From assembly GCA_045106855.1 (NCBI GenBank), contig JBGCFI010000002.1, positions 62,001 through 126,000 on the forward strand: a stretch of DNA of 64,000 bases, given 5' to 3'. This document shows, piece after piece, positions 17,660 through 25,817 of the stretch. This DNA comes from Granulosicoccus sp045106855. Its GTDB lineage: Bacteria > Pseudomonadota > Gammaproteobacteria > Granulosicoccales > Granulosicoccaceae. The notes below the pieces were generated by a model. It saw nothing but the letters and a program-made list of their open reading frames with translations, was not told where the DNA came from and ran no database searches. The first letter of the stretch is position 1. Each line of letters begins with the position of its first letter. The translations under genes and the position numbers were made by a program.

Positions 17660-18682
17660 ATGAACGACTTTACTATAAATACAGCGGTACTTGTCGACTA
17701 CCTTGTAACGGTCATGGACGGGTTCAAGGGGCCTGTGACACTCACCAAGTTCGGTAGTGGTCAATCCAATCCGACATATAGGCTGGATGCACAAAGTGGT
17801 ATCTATGTGCTGCGTAGAAAGCCCTCCGGTCAACTACTTAAGTCGGCACATGCCGTTGATCGTGAGTTTCGTGTCATTAGTGCTCTGCGTGACAGTGAGG
17901 TGCCCGTTGCCCATACGTATCATCTGTGTGAGGACGACAAAGTCATTGGAAGCATGTTTTATGTCATGGAGTACATAGAAGGACGCGTGCTTTGGAATCC
18001 GGCTTTACCGGAGATACACAGGTCCCGTCGCCAGGATTACTTTGACGCCATGATTGACACACTGGTAAAGCTTCACAAGCTGGATGTCGATGCTTCAGGA
18101 CTAAGTGACTATGGCAGGCCAACCGGTTATGTCGAGCGACAAGTCAGCTTATGGACACGGCAATACAAGGGATCGCAGACAGATGATCTCGGCGATATGG
18201 AGTACCTGATGGAGGCCTTGCCGGCTATCTGTCCCCCTGATGATGGTCGCGTGTCGCTGGTCCACGGCGACTTCCGCCTGGATAACATGATGTTCCATCC
18301 AGACCACCCCGCAGTACTGGCGCTGGTTGACTGGGAGCTATCAACACTGGGCCATCCATTCACCGATCTGGCTTATCAATGCATGCAGTTACGAATGCCT
18401 AACGATGGCTTGATGTCTGGTCTAGGTGGTATTGATCGTCGTGCTCTTGGTTTACCGGAGGAGCAAGACTATATTGAAGCGTACTGCCAGCGAATGGGGT
18501 TGAGTGAGATACCTCATTGGAATTTCTTTCTCGGTTTGAGTTTTTTCAGATTTGCAGCGATTTTGCAAGGCGTGAAAAAGCGTGCTCTAGAGGGTAATGC
18601 CTCAAGCGAACACGCATTGAAAATGGGCGACTACGTTGCACCACTTGCACGAATGGGACGTGAGCAGCTTGAGAATATTTAG
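17660..18682 (+). CDS. APH-family phosphotransferase (ACAD10/11 kinase-domain or LvaA-like)
   Basis: A 340-residue kinase-fold protein. The N-terminal FGSGQSNPTYRLD and YVLRRKPSGQLLKSAHAVDR are the nucleotide-binding features of the ACAD10/11-type APH subfamily. The catalytic loop is SLVHGDFRLDNMMFH and the metal motif ALVDWELSTLGHPFTDLAY. It follows the acyl-CoA dehydrogenase by 9 bp, so the two act together in all likelihood. Proposed substrate: a hydroxyacyl-CoA. It is not an antibiotic-resistance enzyme by sequence type. The palindromic repeat cluster follows its stop. Confidence 0.85.
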   Translation: MNDFTINTAVLVDYLVTVMDGFKGPVTLTKFGSGQSNPTYRLDAQSGIYVLRRKPSGQLLKSAHAVDREFRVISALRDSEVPVAHTYHLCEDDKVIGSMFYVMEYIEGRVLWNPALPEIHRSRRQDYFDAMIDTLVKLHKLDVDASGLSDYGRPTGYVERQVSLWTRQYKGSQTDDLGDMEYLMEALPAICPPDDGRVSLVHGDFRLDNMMFHPDHPAVLALVDWELSTLGHPFTDLAYQCMQLRMPNDGLMSGLGGIDRRALGLPEEQDYIEAYCQRMGLSEIPHWNFFLGLSFFRFAAILQGVKKRALEGNASSEHALKMGDYVAPLARMGREQLENI

Positions 18683-18689
18683 AACGAGG

Positions 18690-19240
18690 GTAGACTCAAG
18701 TCATCTCCGCGTAGGCGTCAGTCATCTCCGCGCAGGCGTCAGTCATCTCCGCGCAGGCGGAGATCCAAGTGCCCTTTGGGGTATCTAATGTTTGATACGC
18801 AAGATTCCCGCATCCGCGGGAATGACGGTAGAGGGCAGACTTAAATCATCAACGCGCAGACTTCAGTCATCTCCGCGTAGACGGAGATCCAAGTGCCCTT
18901 TGGAGTATCTAATGTTTGATACGCAAGATTCCCGCATTCGCGGGAATGACTTGGGGTAGGTGTTTGATTTACAAGATTCCCGCATCCGCGGGAATGACGG
19001 TAGAGGGCAGACTTAAATCATCAACGCGCAGACTTCAGTCATCTCCGCGTAGACTTCAGTCATCTCCGCGTAGGCGGAGATCCAGGTGCCCTTTGGGGTA
19101 TCCAGTGTTAGATATGTAAGATTCCCGCATCCGCGGGAATGACTTGGGGTAGGTGTTTGATACGCAAGATTCCCGCATCCGCGGGAATGACTGGGGATAG
19201 GTGTTTGATGTGTAAAATTCCCGCCTATTGCGGTTACGAA
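18690..19240. repeat. cluster of two interleaved REP-like palindromic repeat families
   Basis: Two units alternate. Unit A contains ATCTCCGCGTAGGCGGAGAT, a perfect 8-bp stem with 4-nt loop; full copies lie near 18744, 18868 and 19060, with half copies near 18699, 18721 and 19037. Unit B contains ATTCCCGCATCCGCGGGAAT, again an 8-bp stem and 4-nt loop; copies lie near 18805, 18926, 18976, 19120 and 19165, plus a degenerate one near 19216. A spacer with GTGCCCTTTGGGGTATC links A to B. The arrangement repeats as a composite of about 120 bp. It fills the gap between the APH kinase and msrQ-like genes and may also terminate transcription. Confidence 0.85.
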
Positions 19241-19344
19241 GATACGTCTGGCGATACAAGTTGTTACAACTTGTTGCTAGGCTGAGACGAACGTCGTTGC
19301 ATACTGCGATACATTGATCCTGACTAGCTACTTAGATTACTCCC

Positions 19345-19953
19345 ATGAAACGCCTACTAAATCACCCGTGGTTTCTCTGGTCAATTCTTGCTCTGCCTTC
19401 TATTCCCATGATGTTAGCGGCAAGCCAGGGTGCTGATCCTGAGAGACTGCTTCATCCGACGGGTGAATTCGCTGCCAGGTTCATGATCATAGCCATGATT
19501 CTTAGTCCACTATTGCGTCTTTTCAGGCAGATGAACTGGAAGACAGGGTGGATTATGTGGATGTTGAAAAGAAGACGTGCGTTTGGCGTCGCTGCATTCG
19601 GCTATGCGGCCATACATACGCTGTTCTACGTTCTGGATGTCAGGGTCTTGCAGGATATGCTGGCAGAATTCTGGTCCCTGGGCGTCTGGACAGGGTGGGT
19701 GGCGTTTGCCATTTTTATCCCGCTGGCATTAACCAGCAATCAGGCGAGCGTGGTCGCGTTGGGCAGCAGATGGAAGACTCTTCAGCGCTGGGTTTACCTG
19801 GCCGCGGTGTTAACGCTGATTCATTGGATTTTTGTTCACAATAACCTGGGCCCGGCACTCGTGCATTTTGTCCCGTTAGCCCTGTTGGAGATATATCGGG
19901 TAGTGTCTATTTTAAATGAACGCAAGCTGAAAATGGAGCCATTAAACTCATGA
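19345..19953 (+). CDS. msrQ: MsrQ-like haem-binding ferric-reductase-domain membrane protein
   Basis: A 202-residue inner-membrane protein with about six hydrophobic segments, matching the ferric reductase-like transmembrane (YedZ/MsrQ) family. Likely haem histidines sit in FGYAAIHTLFYV and in VLTLIHWIFVHNN. MsrQ passes electrons to the periplasmic methionine sulfoxide reductase MsrP, but no msrP gene is in the window; the coupled downstream gene instead encodes a small PepSY protein. The stop overlaps the next start by four bases (ATGA at 19950-19953). The gene symbol is by family resemblance. Confidence 0.8.
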   Translation: MKRLLNHPWFLWSILALPSIPMMLAASQGADPERLLHPTGEFAARFMIIAMILSPLLRLFRQMNWKTGWIMWMLKRRRAFGVAAFGYAAIHTLFYVLDVRVLQDMLAEFWSLGVWTGWVAFAIFIPLALTSNQASVVALGSRWKTLQRWVYLAAVLTLIHWIFVHNNLGPALVHFVPLALLEIYRVVSILNERKLKMEPLNS

Positions 19954-20255
19954 AGAAATTGACCTCTGTATCGTTTTTATTTTTGATATCAGCACTCTTT
20001 GCCGGAACATCTCACTCAACCGGACGAATGACCTGTGATTCTGGTGATAAGAGCAATTGGAAAAGTGAAGAAGCACTTATCGAGAAAATCACGGCAGAAG
20101 GTTGGCAGGTACGCAAAGTAAAAGAGGATGGTGGTTGTTATGAGGTTTATGGCCGCGATCCTGAAGATCGACGTGTTGAAGCCTACTTTGACCCATTGAC
20201 GCTGGAGAATCTGCTAATCGCTCGTCGAGGTAAGATCCTGTATAAAAAGAACTGA
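19950..20255 (+). CDS. small exported PepSY-domain protein
   Basis: A 101-residue protein with a Sec signal peptide (MKKLTSVSFLFLISALFAG, cleavage near SHS). The mature part reads EALIEKITAEGWQVRKVKED, YEVYGRDPEDRRVEAYFDP and LLIARRGKILYKKN, the pattern of PepSY proteins in which a helix is followed by beta strands. Two cysteines (MTCDSG and GGCYEV) could pair. It is translationally coupled to the MsrQ-like gene, so it probably acts with this cytochrome in the periplasm; the precise job is unknown. Confidence 0.75.
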   Translation: MKKLTSVSFLFLISALFAGTSHSTGRMTCDSGDKSNWKSEEALIEKITAEGWQVRKVKEDGGCYEVYGRDPEDRRVEAYFDPLTLENLLIARRGKILYKKN

Positions 20256-20265
20256 GTACCTTCTT

Positions 20266-21291
20266 GTGAGTCCAGCCCGCTGGGTACAGCTTCTCATGAT
20301 GGCATCGTGTCTCAGTATGGCCACATTGCCAAGTGCAAACGCGGCGCAGCAAGTCTTCAGTGAATTGCCAACGACACTGGATCGAACGACAACACTCGTT
20401 TTCGAAAACGATATTTTTACGGGCCAGGACAGTGGCTATACCAACGGCGTTGCGTTGCTGTTTTCCAAGGGAACGTTCCCCACGTTCAGTGCAGACGTCG
20501 TCCCCGATCTGGTAGCCCGGGTAGTACGAGGCAGCTGGATTGCTAAAACAGATCAACGTAAACGGGGGCTTGTATATACGATTGCGCAAGGAATGCAAAC
20601 TCCCGAAGATATCACTGTCACCTCATTGCAGTCAGATCAGCCACCTTATGCAGGCGTGCTGCTAGGTAGTCTGTCCTTGTATGCATTTGATCATCAGATG
20701 GTGGATCAGCTTTCATTCTCTCTTGGGGTTGTAGGTCCTGTCTCACTTGCCGAACAAGCACAGCGACTCATTCATACTGCAACCGGCTCGGACGATCCGG
20801 CTGGATGGGACAATCAGTTGCACAACGAGCTGGTTTTTCAGTTGGAAGCAAGTCGTGGTTACCGTCTGGCAGCAACTAGACTGGGCACGGGGCCTGAACT
20901 TGATCTGATTGCGCATGGCAGTGCGGCACTGGGCACGCTTGCGTCGCATGCGTCGGTATCCCTCATTGCAAGAATAGGTAGAGAGCTTGCGTTGACTTTT
21001 CCAGTGGCAACACTTTTACCAAATCGGCAAATCAACGCCAATGTATTTTCTTCAAAACCTAGCTGGTTTGGTTTTGTTGGTGCGGAGTCACAGTACCTTG
21101 CCAATGATATCCTCATTGACGGCAACACGTTCAGAGACAGTCATTCGCTCTCACTTGACCATACCCGTGAACGGCTGAGTATTGGCTTAAGCTTTTCCGT
21201 TGGCCGCTTCGGGTTGACTTTCCTGTATGCGGATGTCCCGGGAAATTCGGATGAGGATCCGTTTGGCGCTGTAAGTGTTACCTACAAATAA
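20266..21291 (+). CDS. LpxR-family (DUF2219) outer-membrane lipid A deacylase
   Basis: A 341-residue protein with GTG start 10 bp after the PepSY gene, signal peptide ending PSANA, and a beta-barrel-like pattern. The family signature LVFENDIFTGQDSGYTNG is present, including the N-D pair that contributes to the LpxR active site, and WDNQLHNELVFQLEASRG matches the second conserved block. LpxR removes the 3'-acyloxyacyl chain of lipid A in the outer membrane. The C-terminus GAVSVTYK ends in a barrel-type strand. Activity is inferred from family; many members are uncharacterised. Confidence 0.8.
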   Translation: MSPARWVQLLMMASCLSMATLPSANAAQQVFSELPTTLDRTTTLVFENDIFTGQDSGYTNGVALLFSKGTFPTFSADVVPDLVARVVRGSWIAKTDQRKRGLVYTIAQGMQTPEDITVTSLQSDQPPYAGVLLGSLSLYAFDHQMVDQLSFSLGVVGPVSLAEQAQRLIHTATGSDDPAGWDNQLHNELVFQLEASRGYRLAATRLGTGPELDLIAHGSAALGTLASHASVSLIARIGRELALTFPVATLLPNRQINANVFSSKPSWFGFVGAESQYLANDILIDGNTFRDSHSLSLDHTRERLSIGLSFSVGRFGLTFLYADVPGNSDEDPFGAVSVTYK

Positions 21292-21305
21292 TGATTATGC
21301 AGAGG

Positions 21306-22040
21306 CTAGGTTGCGACGGTTAGCTTGCCGGATACACCATACTTTTCAATCAGGGAGGCAACCAGGCCAGAGTCTTTCGCACGGGTAATAAATTGTTTAA
21401 CGTAGGCCGTAGCTTCCGGATTACCGGGTAGGCAGCCTATCGATTGCTGTACGGCGGTAAAGCTTTCATCGAATAGAACAGAACCCGGCATAAGCAATTG
21501 TTGCTCGATGAGCTTTGGTCTGAGCCCCGCCAGGGCATCAAGGTTTTCATCACGGAAGAGTTCAAATGATGCATCCAGGGACGATGCGCGATGTAAATCC
21601 GCATGCTTGAGGTTGTCAGTCAACCATAAGTCATACGCGGCTCGTTCCTTCACTGCTATACGCACACCGGGCTGATCCACGTCGGTAAATGACTTGATCG
21701 ATGACTCTGGTGGTACCAGATAACTTGCCTGGATTTCGCAGTAGGCCGGACTGAAAGAGATAACACGGGCTCGGGCGGGTTCTGCCGCGATATTGGCTAT
21801 ATCCCACTCAGCCTTGCTGGCAGCATCGGCAACAAGCCCGGGGCCTTCGTAGCACACAAACTGTACGCCAACGCCTAGCTCTTCAGCGATAGCGCGTGCC
21901 ATGGCCGGGGATACACCATCTGGCTCTTCCTGCCCATGACTTGTACTGACGAGCAGAAAGTTACTCATGTTTAACGCAACACGAAGTGTTCCACTCGGCG
22001 CAAGCTGTTGCCTTATCGTGTTTAAGTTCGCTATCGCCAT
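21306..22040 (-). CDS. signal-less family 3 solute-binding-like protein
   Basis: About 244 residues with the family 3 (amino-acid) periplasmic-binding fold: GTLRVALNMSNFLLVS, GVSPAMARAIAEELGVGVQF, EWDIANIAAEPARARVISFS, GVRIAVKERAAYDLWLTDN. No signal peptide or lipobox is visible from either ATG 22040 or the longer start at 22085, which would overlap the NfeD gene. It may therefore be cytosolic, acting as a ligand sensor, or an upstream start may be missed. It follows the SPFH/NfeD pair on the same strand. No transporter partner is adjacent. Confidence 0.75.
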   Translation of the reverse strand: MAIANLNTIRQQLAPSGTLRVALNMSNFLLVSTSHGQEEPDGVSPAMARAIAEELGVGVQFVCYEGPGLVADAASKAEWDIANIAAEPARARVISFSPAYCEIQASYLVPPESSIKSFTDVDQPGVRIAVKERAAYDLWLTDNLKHADLHRASSLDASFELFRDENLDALAGLRPKLIEQQLLMPGSVLFDESFTAVQQSIGCLPGNPEATAYVKQFITRAKDSGLVASLIEKYGVSGKLTVAT

Positions 22041-22053
22041 CGGGCTGGACTTT

Positions 22054-22530
22054 TTACTCAATGGGTTGAACGAAGAATACACCAACGCTGACAGCGGAGA
22101 CCTTCACCAGAGTGCCTGCCTTTATGGGTTTATCGGGAAAATCCTGGCTAGGTTCTACTCGCCAGTTAATTCCGGAATACTTTTGCTGGGCATGAACGCT
22201 TCGGCTGATGTCACTGTCAAGCGTAAACGTATGTCCAATGATGTCACTGCTGCGATCGTTGCCCAGTTCAGAACCACTTTGTAGCCTTTTGAGAGGTCCC
22301 CATAGTACGGCTGTTACTATAGCGGTAGATACCGCAAAGCTGGCTACGGCTGCCACGAACTGATCGGGTATAACTCCAAACCATAACAAGGCCCCGGTGA
22401 TTAAGGCGCCAATACTCCCGAACAGCAGTACACCACTGCCTAGCCCGAATGCGATGAGTTCGATAGCCAGCAGTAAAAAACCTAGCGCCAGCCAGAAACC
22501 AGCCTGATTATCTAGAAAGGTATCAATCAT
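22054..22530 (-). CDS. NfeD-family membrane protein (short form)
   Basis: A 158-residue protein with three hydrophobic segments (WLALGFLLLAIELIAFGLGS, GVLLFGSIGALITGALLWFG, VAAVASFAVSTAIVTAVLWG) followed by a small C-terminal OB-fold-like beta domain (GTLVKVSAVSVGVFFVQPIE). This is the short NfeD1b type, usually encoded with an SPFH protein and implicated in membrane microdomain organisation or quality control. Its ATG overlaps the stop of the SPFH gene by one base (TGATG), so the two are coupled. Confidence 0.88.
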   Translation of the reverse strand: MIDTFLDNQAGFWLALGFLLLAIELIAFGLGSGVLLFGSIGALITGALLWFGVIPDQFVAAVASFAVSTAIVTAVLWGPLKRLQSGSELGNDRSSDIIGHTFTLDSDISRSVHAQQKYSGINWRVEPSQDFPDKPIKAGTLVKVSAVSVGVFFVQPIE

Positions 22531-23486
22531 CAGCTATTACCTTGATTGAACCCCGCAGAATTCATCGCAGCGACAACGGCCATGCTTTGTGCCACGACCG
22601 ATCCTGCCTCGGACTTTTCGCCATCCATCAACACGATGGTGGACGATTTGGCAATGGCCTCTTTGGCGCTTATTGCCTTTGTAGCCAGATCCAGCTGTAC
22701 GGCTTTCTGGCCTTCTGCTGTAGCTGCTGCTCGACCAATGGTATCCAGCGCTTCTGCCTGTGCTATTGCTACTGTCTTAATGGCTTCTGCCTCGCCCTGA
22801 GCTTCGAGAATCTGTTGTTCTCGTTGCGCTTGCGCTTCGAGAACGACGGCCTGTTTCTGGCCTTCGGCGACGTTAATAGCGGCTTGTCGTTCACCTTCAG
22901 ATTCCAGTACCGTTGCACGCTTGTCACGTTCCGCTTTCATCTGACGCTCCATAGCGTCGAGTACGCTTTTAGGCGGCGTGATGTCCTTGATTTCATACCG
23001 AAGGCATGTTGTACCCCATGCTTCACCGGCCTCATTGATGGCAGCGACAATGGCAGCGTTGAGAACTTCTCGTTCCTCGAAAGTCTTGTCCAGAGACATT
23101 TTGCCGATTTCGGAACGCATGGTGGTCTGTGCCAGTTGGGTTACGCCAAAGATATAGTTGTCGATGCCATAGCTGGACTTCTCGGGATCGAGAACTTTCA
23201 AGTACAGAACGCCATCGACGGTAAGGGTAATATTGTCCTTGGTTATTGCCGACTGTGATGGCACATCAAGCGCCAGTTCCTTGAGCGAAACCTGATACGC
23301 AATCCGGTCGACAAAAGGCAGTATAAACTTGAGACCGGCAGTTAGCGTTGTCTTGAATTTGCCAAAACGCTCTACGACGAAGGCAGTATTTTGCGGCACA
23401 AACTTGACGGAAGAGTTGAGGATGAGCACCAGCACTATGGTGAGCCCTATCCAGAATATAGATGCTGAAGATAGCAAGAAGTCCAT
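22530..23486 (-). CDS. SPFH/band 7 paraslipin (QmcA-like)
   Basis: A 318-residue protein with an N-terminal membrane anchor (SIFWIGLTIVLVLILNSSVK) and SPFH domain (FVPQNTAFVVERFGKFKTTL, GLKFILPFVDRIAYQVSLKE), then a long Ala/Glu-rich coiled coil (ATVLESEGERQAAINVAEGQ and so on, about 185-290). Such proteins oligomerise into membrane microdomains and in some cases restrain FtsH. First gene of the SPFH-NfeD unit. The start MDFLLSS at 23486 gives a full-length family member. Confidence 0.92.
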   Translation of the reverse strand: MDFLLSSASIFWIGLTIVLVLILNSSVKFVPQNTAFVVERFGKFKTTLTAGLKFILPFVDRIAYQVSLKELALDVPSQSAITKDNITLTVDGVLYLKVLDPEKSSYGIDNYIFGVTQLAQTTMRSEIGKMSLDKTFEEREVLNAAIVAAINEAGEAWGTTCLRYEIKDITPPKSVLDAMERQMKAERDKRATVLESEGERQAAINVAEGQKQAVVLEAQAQREQQILEAQGEAEAIKTVAIAQAEALDTIGRAAATAEGQKAVQLDLATKAISAKEAIAKSSTIVLMDGEKSEAGSVVAQSMAVVAAMNSAGFNQGNS

Positions 23487-23784
23487 GGTCGCTGATGTTC
23501 CTCAGGAGAGTTTGTTGTTATATAACGTATAGCTGTTTATGGTGGCTATTTCAATGGTTTTCAATGGTTTTCAATGGCTTGCTGTTCTCCGACTGAAGTT
23601 ATGCCGGCATCGTGTACGGCTACGAACACGCCGAACTGAGTTATGGCAAGGCCTGATGCCTACATTCTGAATACAGCTGGACGTAAAAATGGCAGCTTTC
23701 TTGAGGGGATGTTGCAGGTTTTGTTAGCGCATTTACCGTGTAACCTGAAAGTCTGTAATTTCCCATTCAGCCTCCCTGTAACCC

Positions 23785-24828
23785 ATGCCGACACAGAAAG
23801 ATGTTGCCAGACTGGCGAGTGTGTCCACCGCAACAGTGTCTCGCGTAATAAATCGGCGTGCAGGTGTCAGTTGTGAAGTACACAAGAGAGTAGAGCAGGC
23901 CATTGATGTGCTTGCGTATAGACCTCACGCAGGTGCCCGGGCGCTGGCCTTGCAACGAAGTGGCACCTTAGGCGCGATCGTTCCGACTTTAAACAACGCA
24001 TTATTCGCGCAAGGTATCAATGCCTTTGAACGGTGTGCACAGTCACTTGGCTATTCCTTCAATCTGGCGCTGTTTCATGATGATCCACAGCAAGAGTATG
24101 AGCTGGCGATGCGCATGATCGAAAGAGGCGTTGATGGTTTGTTGCTCGTTGGCAACGATCATGATTCGGGGATTTTTGACCGGCTAAAAAAAGCCTCAAT
24201 ACGGCACGTGTGCGCCTGGACGTTTGATGAATGCTCCCGTTTTCCACACATAGGATTTGATACCACAATAGCCATGCAGGAGCTGGTTGATCATCTTCTT
24301 GCGCACGGGCACCGGAAATTTGGAATGCTCGCTGGAAGGGTTGGTGATAGTGTTGGCACCAATAAGTGCATACAAGGCGTTGTCAGCAGGCTCAATCATC
24401 ATGGTCTTGCATTGTTACCCCAGTGTATTGTCGAGGTTAGCAACTCGCTGAGTGACGGCCGAAAAGCCTTCTGGGAGCTTATCAATAACGATGTATCTGC
24501 GATACTGTGTGACGATGATGTTATCGCACAAGGCGCACTGCTCGAAGCGGTAAAGATGGGGTTATCGATCCCTGAAGATTTGTCTATCACCGGATTCGGT
24601 AACAGTGATTTTTCTGCCGAGTTGTCTCCATCACTGACGAGCGTTCAAATTAATGCGTGTGATATGGGTGAGATCGCAGCTCGATCATTGATAACCGCTA
24701 TAGAAAACAAGACTGCGGTAGTTAGCTGTCAATTGGATACGCAACTTGTTATTCGTGAAAGTAGCGGTGTATGTAAACCGCTTACTCTACAGGACGACTC
24801 ACATCATGTTCTGGCAATGATCGGATAA
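23785..24828 (+). CDS. LacI-family transcriptional regulator
   Basis: A 347-residue regulator. The N-terminal helix-turn-helix PTQKDVARLASVSTATVSRV and hinge RPHAGARALALQRSGTLGAI are typical of the family, followed by a periplasmic-binding-like effector domain (GVDGLLLVGNDHDSGIF, ILCDDDVIAQGALLEAVKMG, SITGFGNSDFSAELSPSLTS). No sugar operon adjoins, so the target and inducer are unknown. Its 3' end overlaps the convergent hydrolase gene by 47 bp. Confidence 0.93.
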   Translation: MPTQKDVARLASVSTATVSRVINRRAGVSCEVHKRVEQAIDVLAYRPHAGARALALQRSGTLGAIVPTLNNALFAQGINAFERCAQSLGYSFNLALFHDDPQQEYELAMRMIERGVDGLLLVGNDHDSGIFDRLKKASIRHVCAWTFDECSRFPHIGFDTTIAMQELVDHLLAHGHRKFGMLAGRVGDSVGTNKCIQGVVSRLNHHGLALLPQCIVEVSNSLSDGRKAFWELINNDVSAILCDDDVIAQGALLEAVKMGLSIPEDLSITGFGNSDFSAELSPSLTSVQINACDMGEIAARSLITAIENKTAVVSCQLDTQLVIRESSGVCKPLTLQDDSHHVLAMIG

Positions 24829-25792
24829 AAGACTCGATGGTACTCGCAACAAGCCCGGTGCGAGTGTGATGCGGGGCGTGACCTGCACCTTCTATCAAAA
24901 AGGCTTGTACATGATCCAGTTTGTTTATGAGTCTGTTGTGGTGATTCCAGGCGGGAACCACATGGTCGAATTCTGCGGCGATTGATAAAAGAGGTTGAGT
25001 GATTGAAGGATAGTTTGGTGCTTGTAAAGCCAGGTAACCACTGAGCTCTGTCCTATCCAGTGAATTGTGCTTATAAGTTGCAGGGCGCAATGACAGACTC
25101 AGTCCCGTATCACTGACATAGTGCGGTGGCACTTGTTCAGGTGCAAATACCTCTTTTACGGCATCATCCAGTGAAAGTCGGCCGAGCGGAGCGACGTACT
25201 GCCACACAAACAGATCGCCCAGTACGGGCCGCGCACTGAGTTCAACGTGCCAGGCGCTGCCACCTTCCCAGGGATAAATAGCGCCTGCAATGAGCACCCC
25301 GGCAGCCACGTTGATATGTTCATGGTTTGCCAGAAGCGCCGCCATAACCACAGAACCTGCCCACGAATGTCCTATGAGCACGGGTTTTTTAATATCCAGG
25401 GTATGCAGCGCGTCGAGAATTACGTTGGCCTGCTGTGCCGGGTCTGTGGCCAGACTCTCATCTCCCCGGTCGCTATAGCCGTGACCGGGCCTGTCGAGCG
25501 ACAGAACACGCCATTGTGTGGCTAAAGCAGGGTGTAGATTTGTGCTGAAATCCAGAGCGCTTGTGCTGGCACCATGAATGAGCACTATCGTGAAATCGTC
25601 AGCACGCTGTGCACTGCCTGAATCTATCACATGCAGTTCATGTTCACCGGCTTTAACCAGAGTGCCTTGCATGGGGTATTCTGAACTTGCCTGCAATGAC
25701 AACAGTAGTGTTATCAGGATAAGCCCCGTATTGAATGCTACGAAGACCAGTAGAACACGAGTAATTAGCTTTCTCATGGACGTATTATCCAT
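24782..25792 (-). CDS. membrane-anchored alpha/beta hydrolase
   Basis: A 336-residue alpha/beta-hydrolase. An N-terminal hydrophobic segment (VLLVFVAFNTGLILITLLLS) anchors it or acts as an uncleaved signal. The oxyanion-hole motif is IVLIHGASTSALDFS, the nucleophile elbow LIGHSWAGSVVMAAL, and the catalytic histidine lies in IEGAGHAPHHTR. An alternative ATG at 25777 would shorten it by five residues. It converges on and overlaps the lacI-family gene by 47 bp. Substrate unknown. Confidence 0.87.
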   Translation of the reverse strand: MDNTSMRKLITRVLLVFVAFNTGLILITLLLSLQASSEYPMQGTLVKAGEHELHVIDSGSAQRADDFTIVLIHGASTSALDFSTNLHPALATQWRVLSLDRPGHGYSDRGDESLATDPAQQANVILDALHTLDIKKPVLIGHSWAGSVVMAALLANHEHINVAAGVLIAGAIYPWEGGSAWHVELSARPVLGDLFVWQYVAPLGRLSLDDAVKEVFAPEQVPPHYVSDTGLSLSLRPATYKHNSLDRTELSGYLALQAPNYPSITQPLLSIAAEFDHVVPAWNHHNRLINKLDHVQAFLIEGAGHAPHHTRTGLVASTIESFIRSLPEHDVSRPVE

Positions 25793-25817
25793 GAAAAAGA
25801 GGTTTACATCATTTCAG

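Noticed and set aside
17660..18682. Aminoglycoside resistance gene
   Set aside because: It has the APH fold, but the N-terminal motifs and partnership with an acyl-CoA dehydrogenase fit the ACAD10/11 or LvaA kinase group.
18690..19240. Possible CRISPR array
   Set aside because: Repeats are palindromic units of two kinds in irregular spacing, and the intervening sequence itself repeats rather than being unique spacers; no cas genes nearby.
22542..23258. 238-codon plus-strand frame opposite the SPFH gene
   Set aside because: Shadow of the coiled-coil coding region; Cys/Phe-rich translation without family features.
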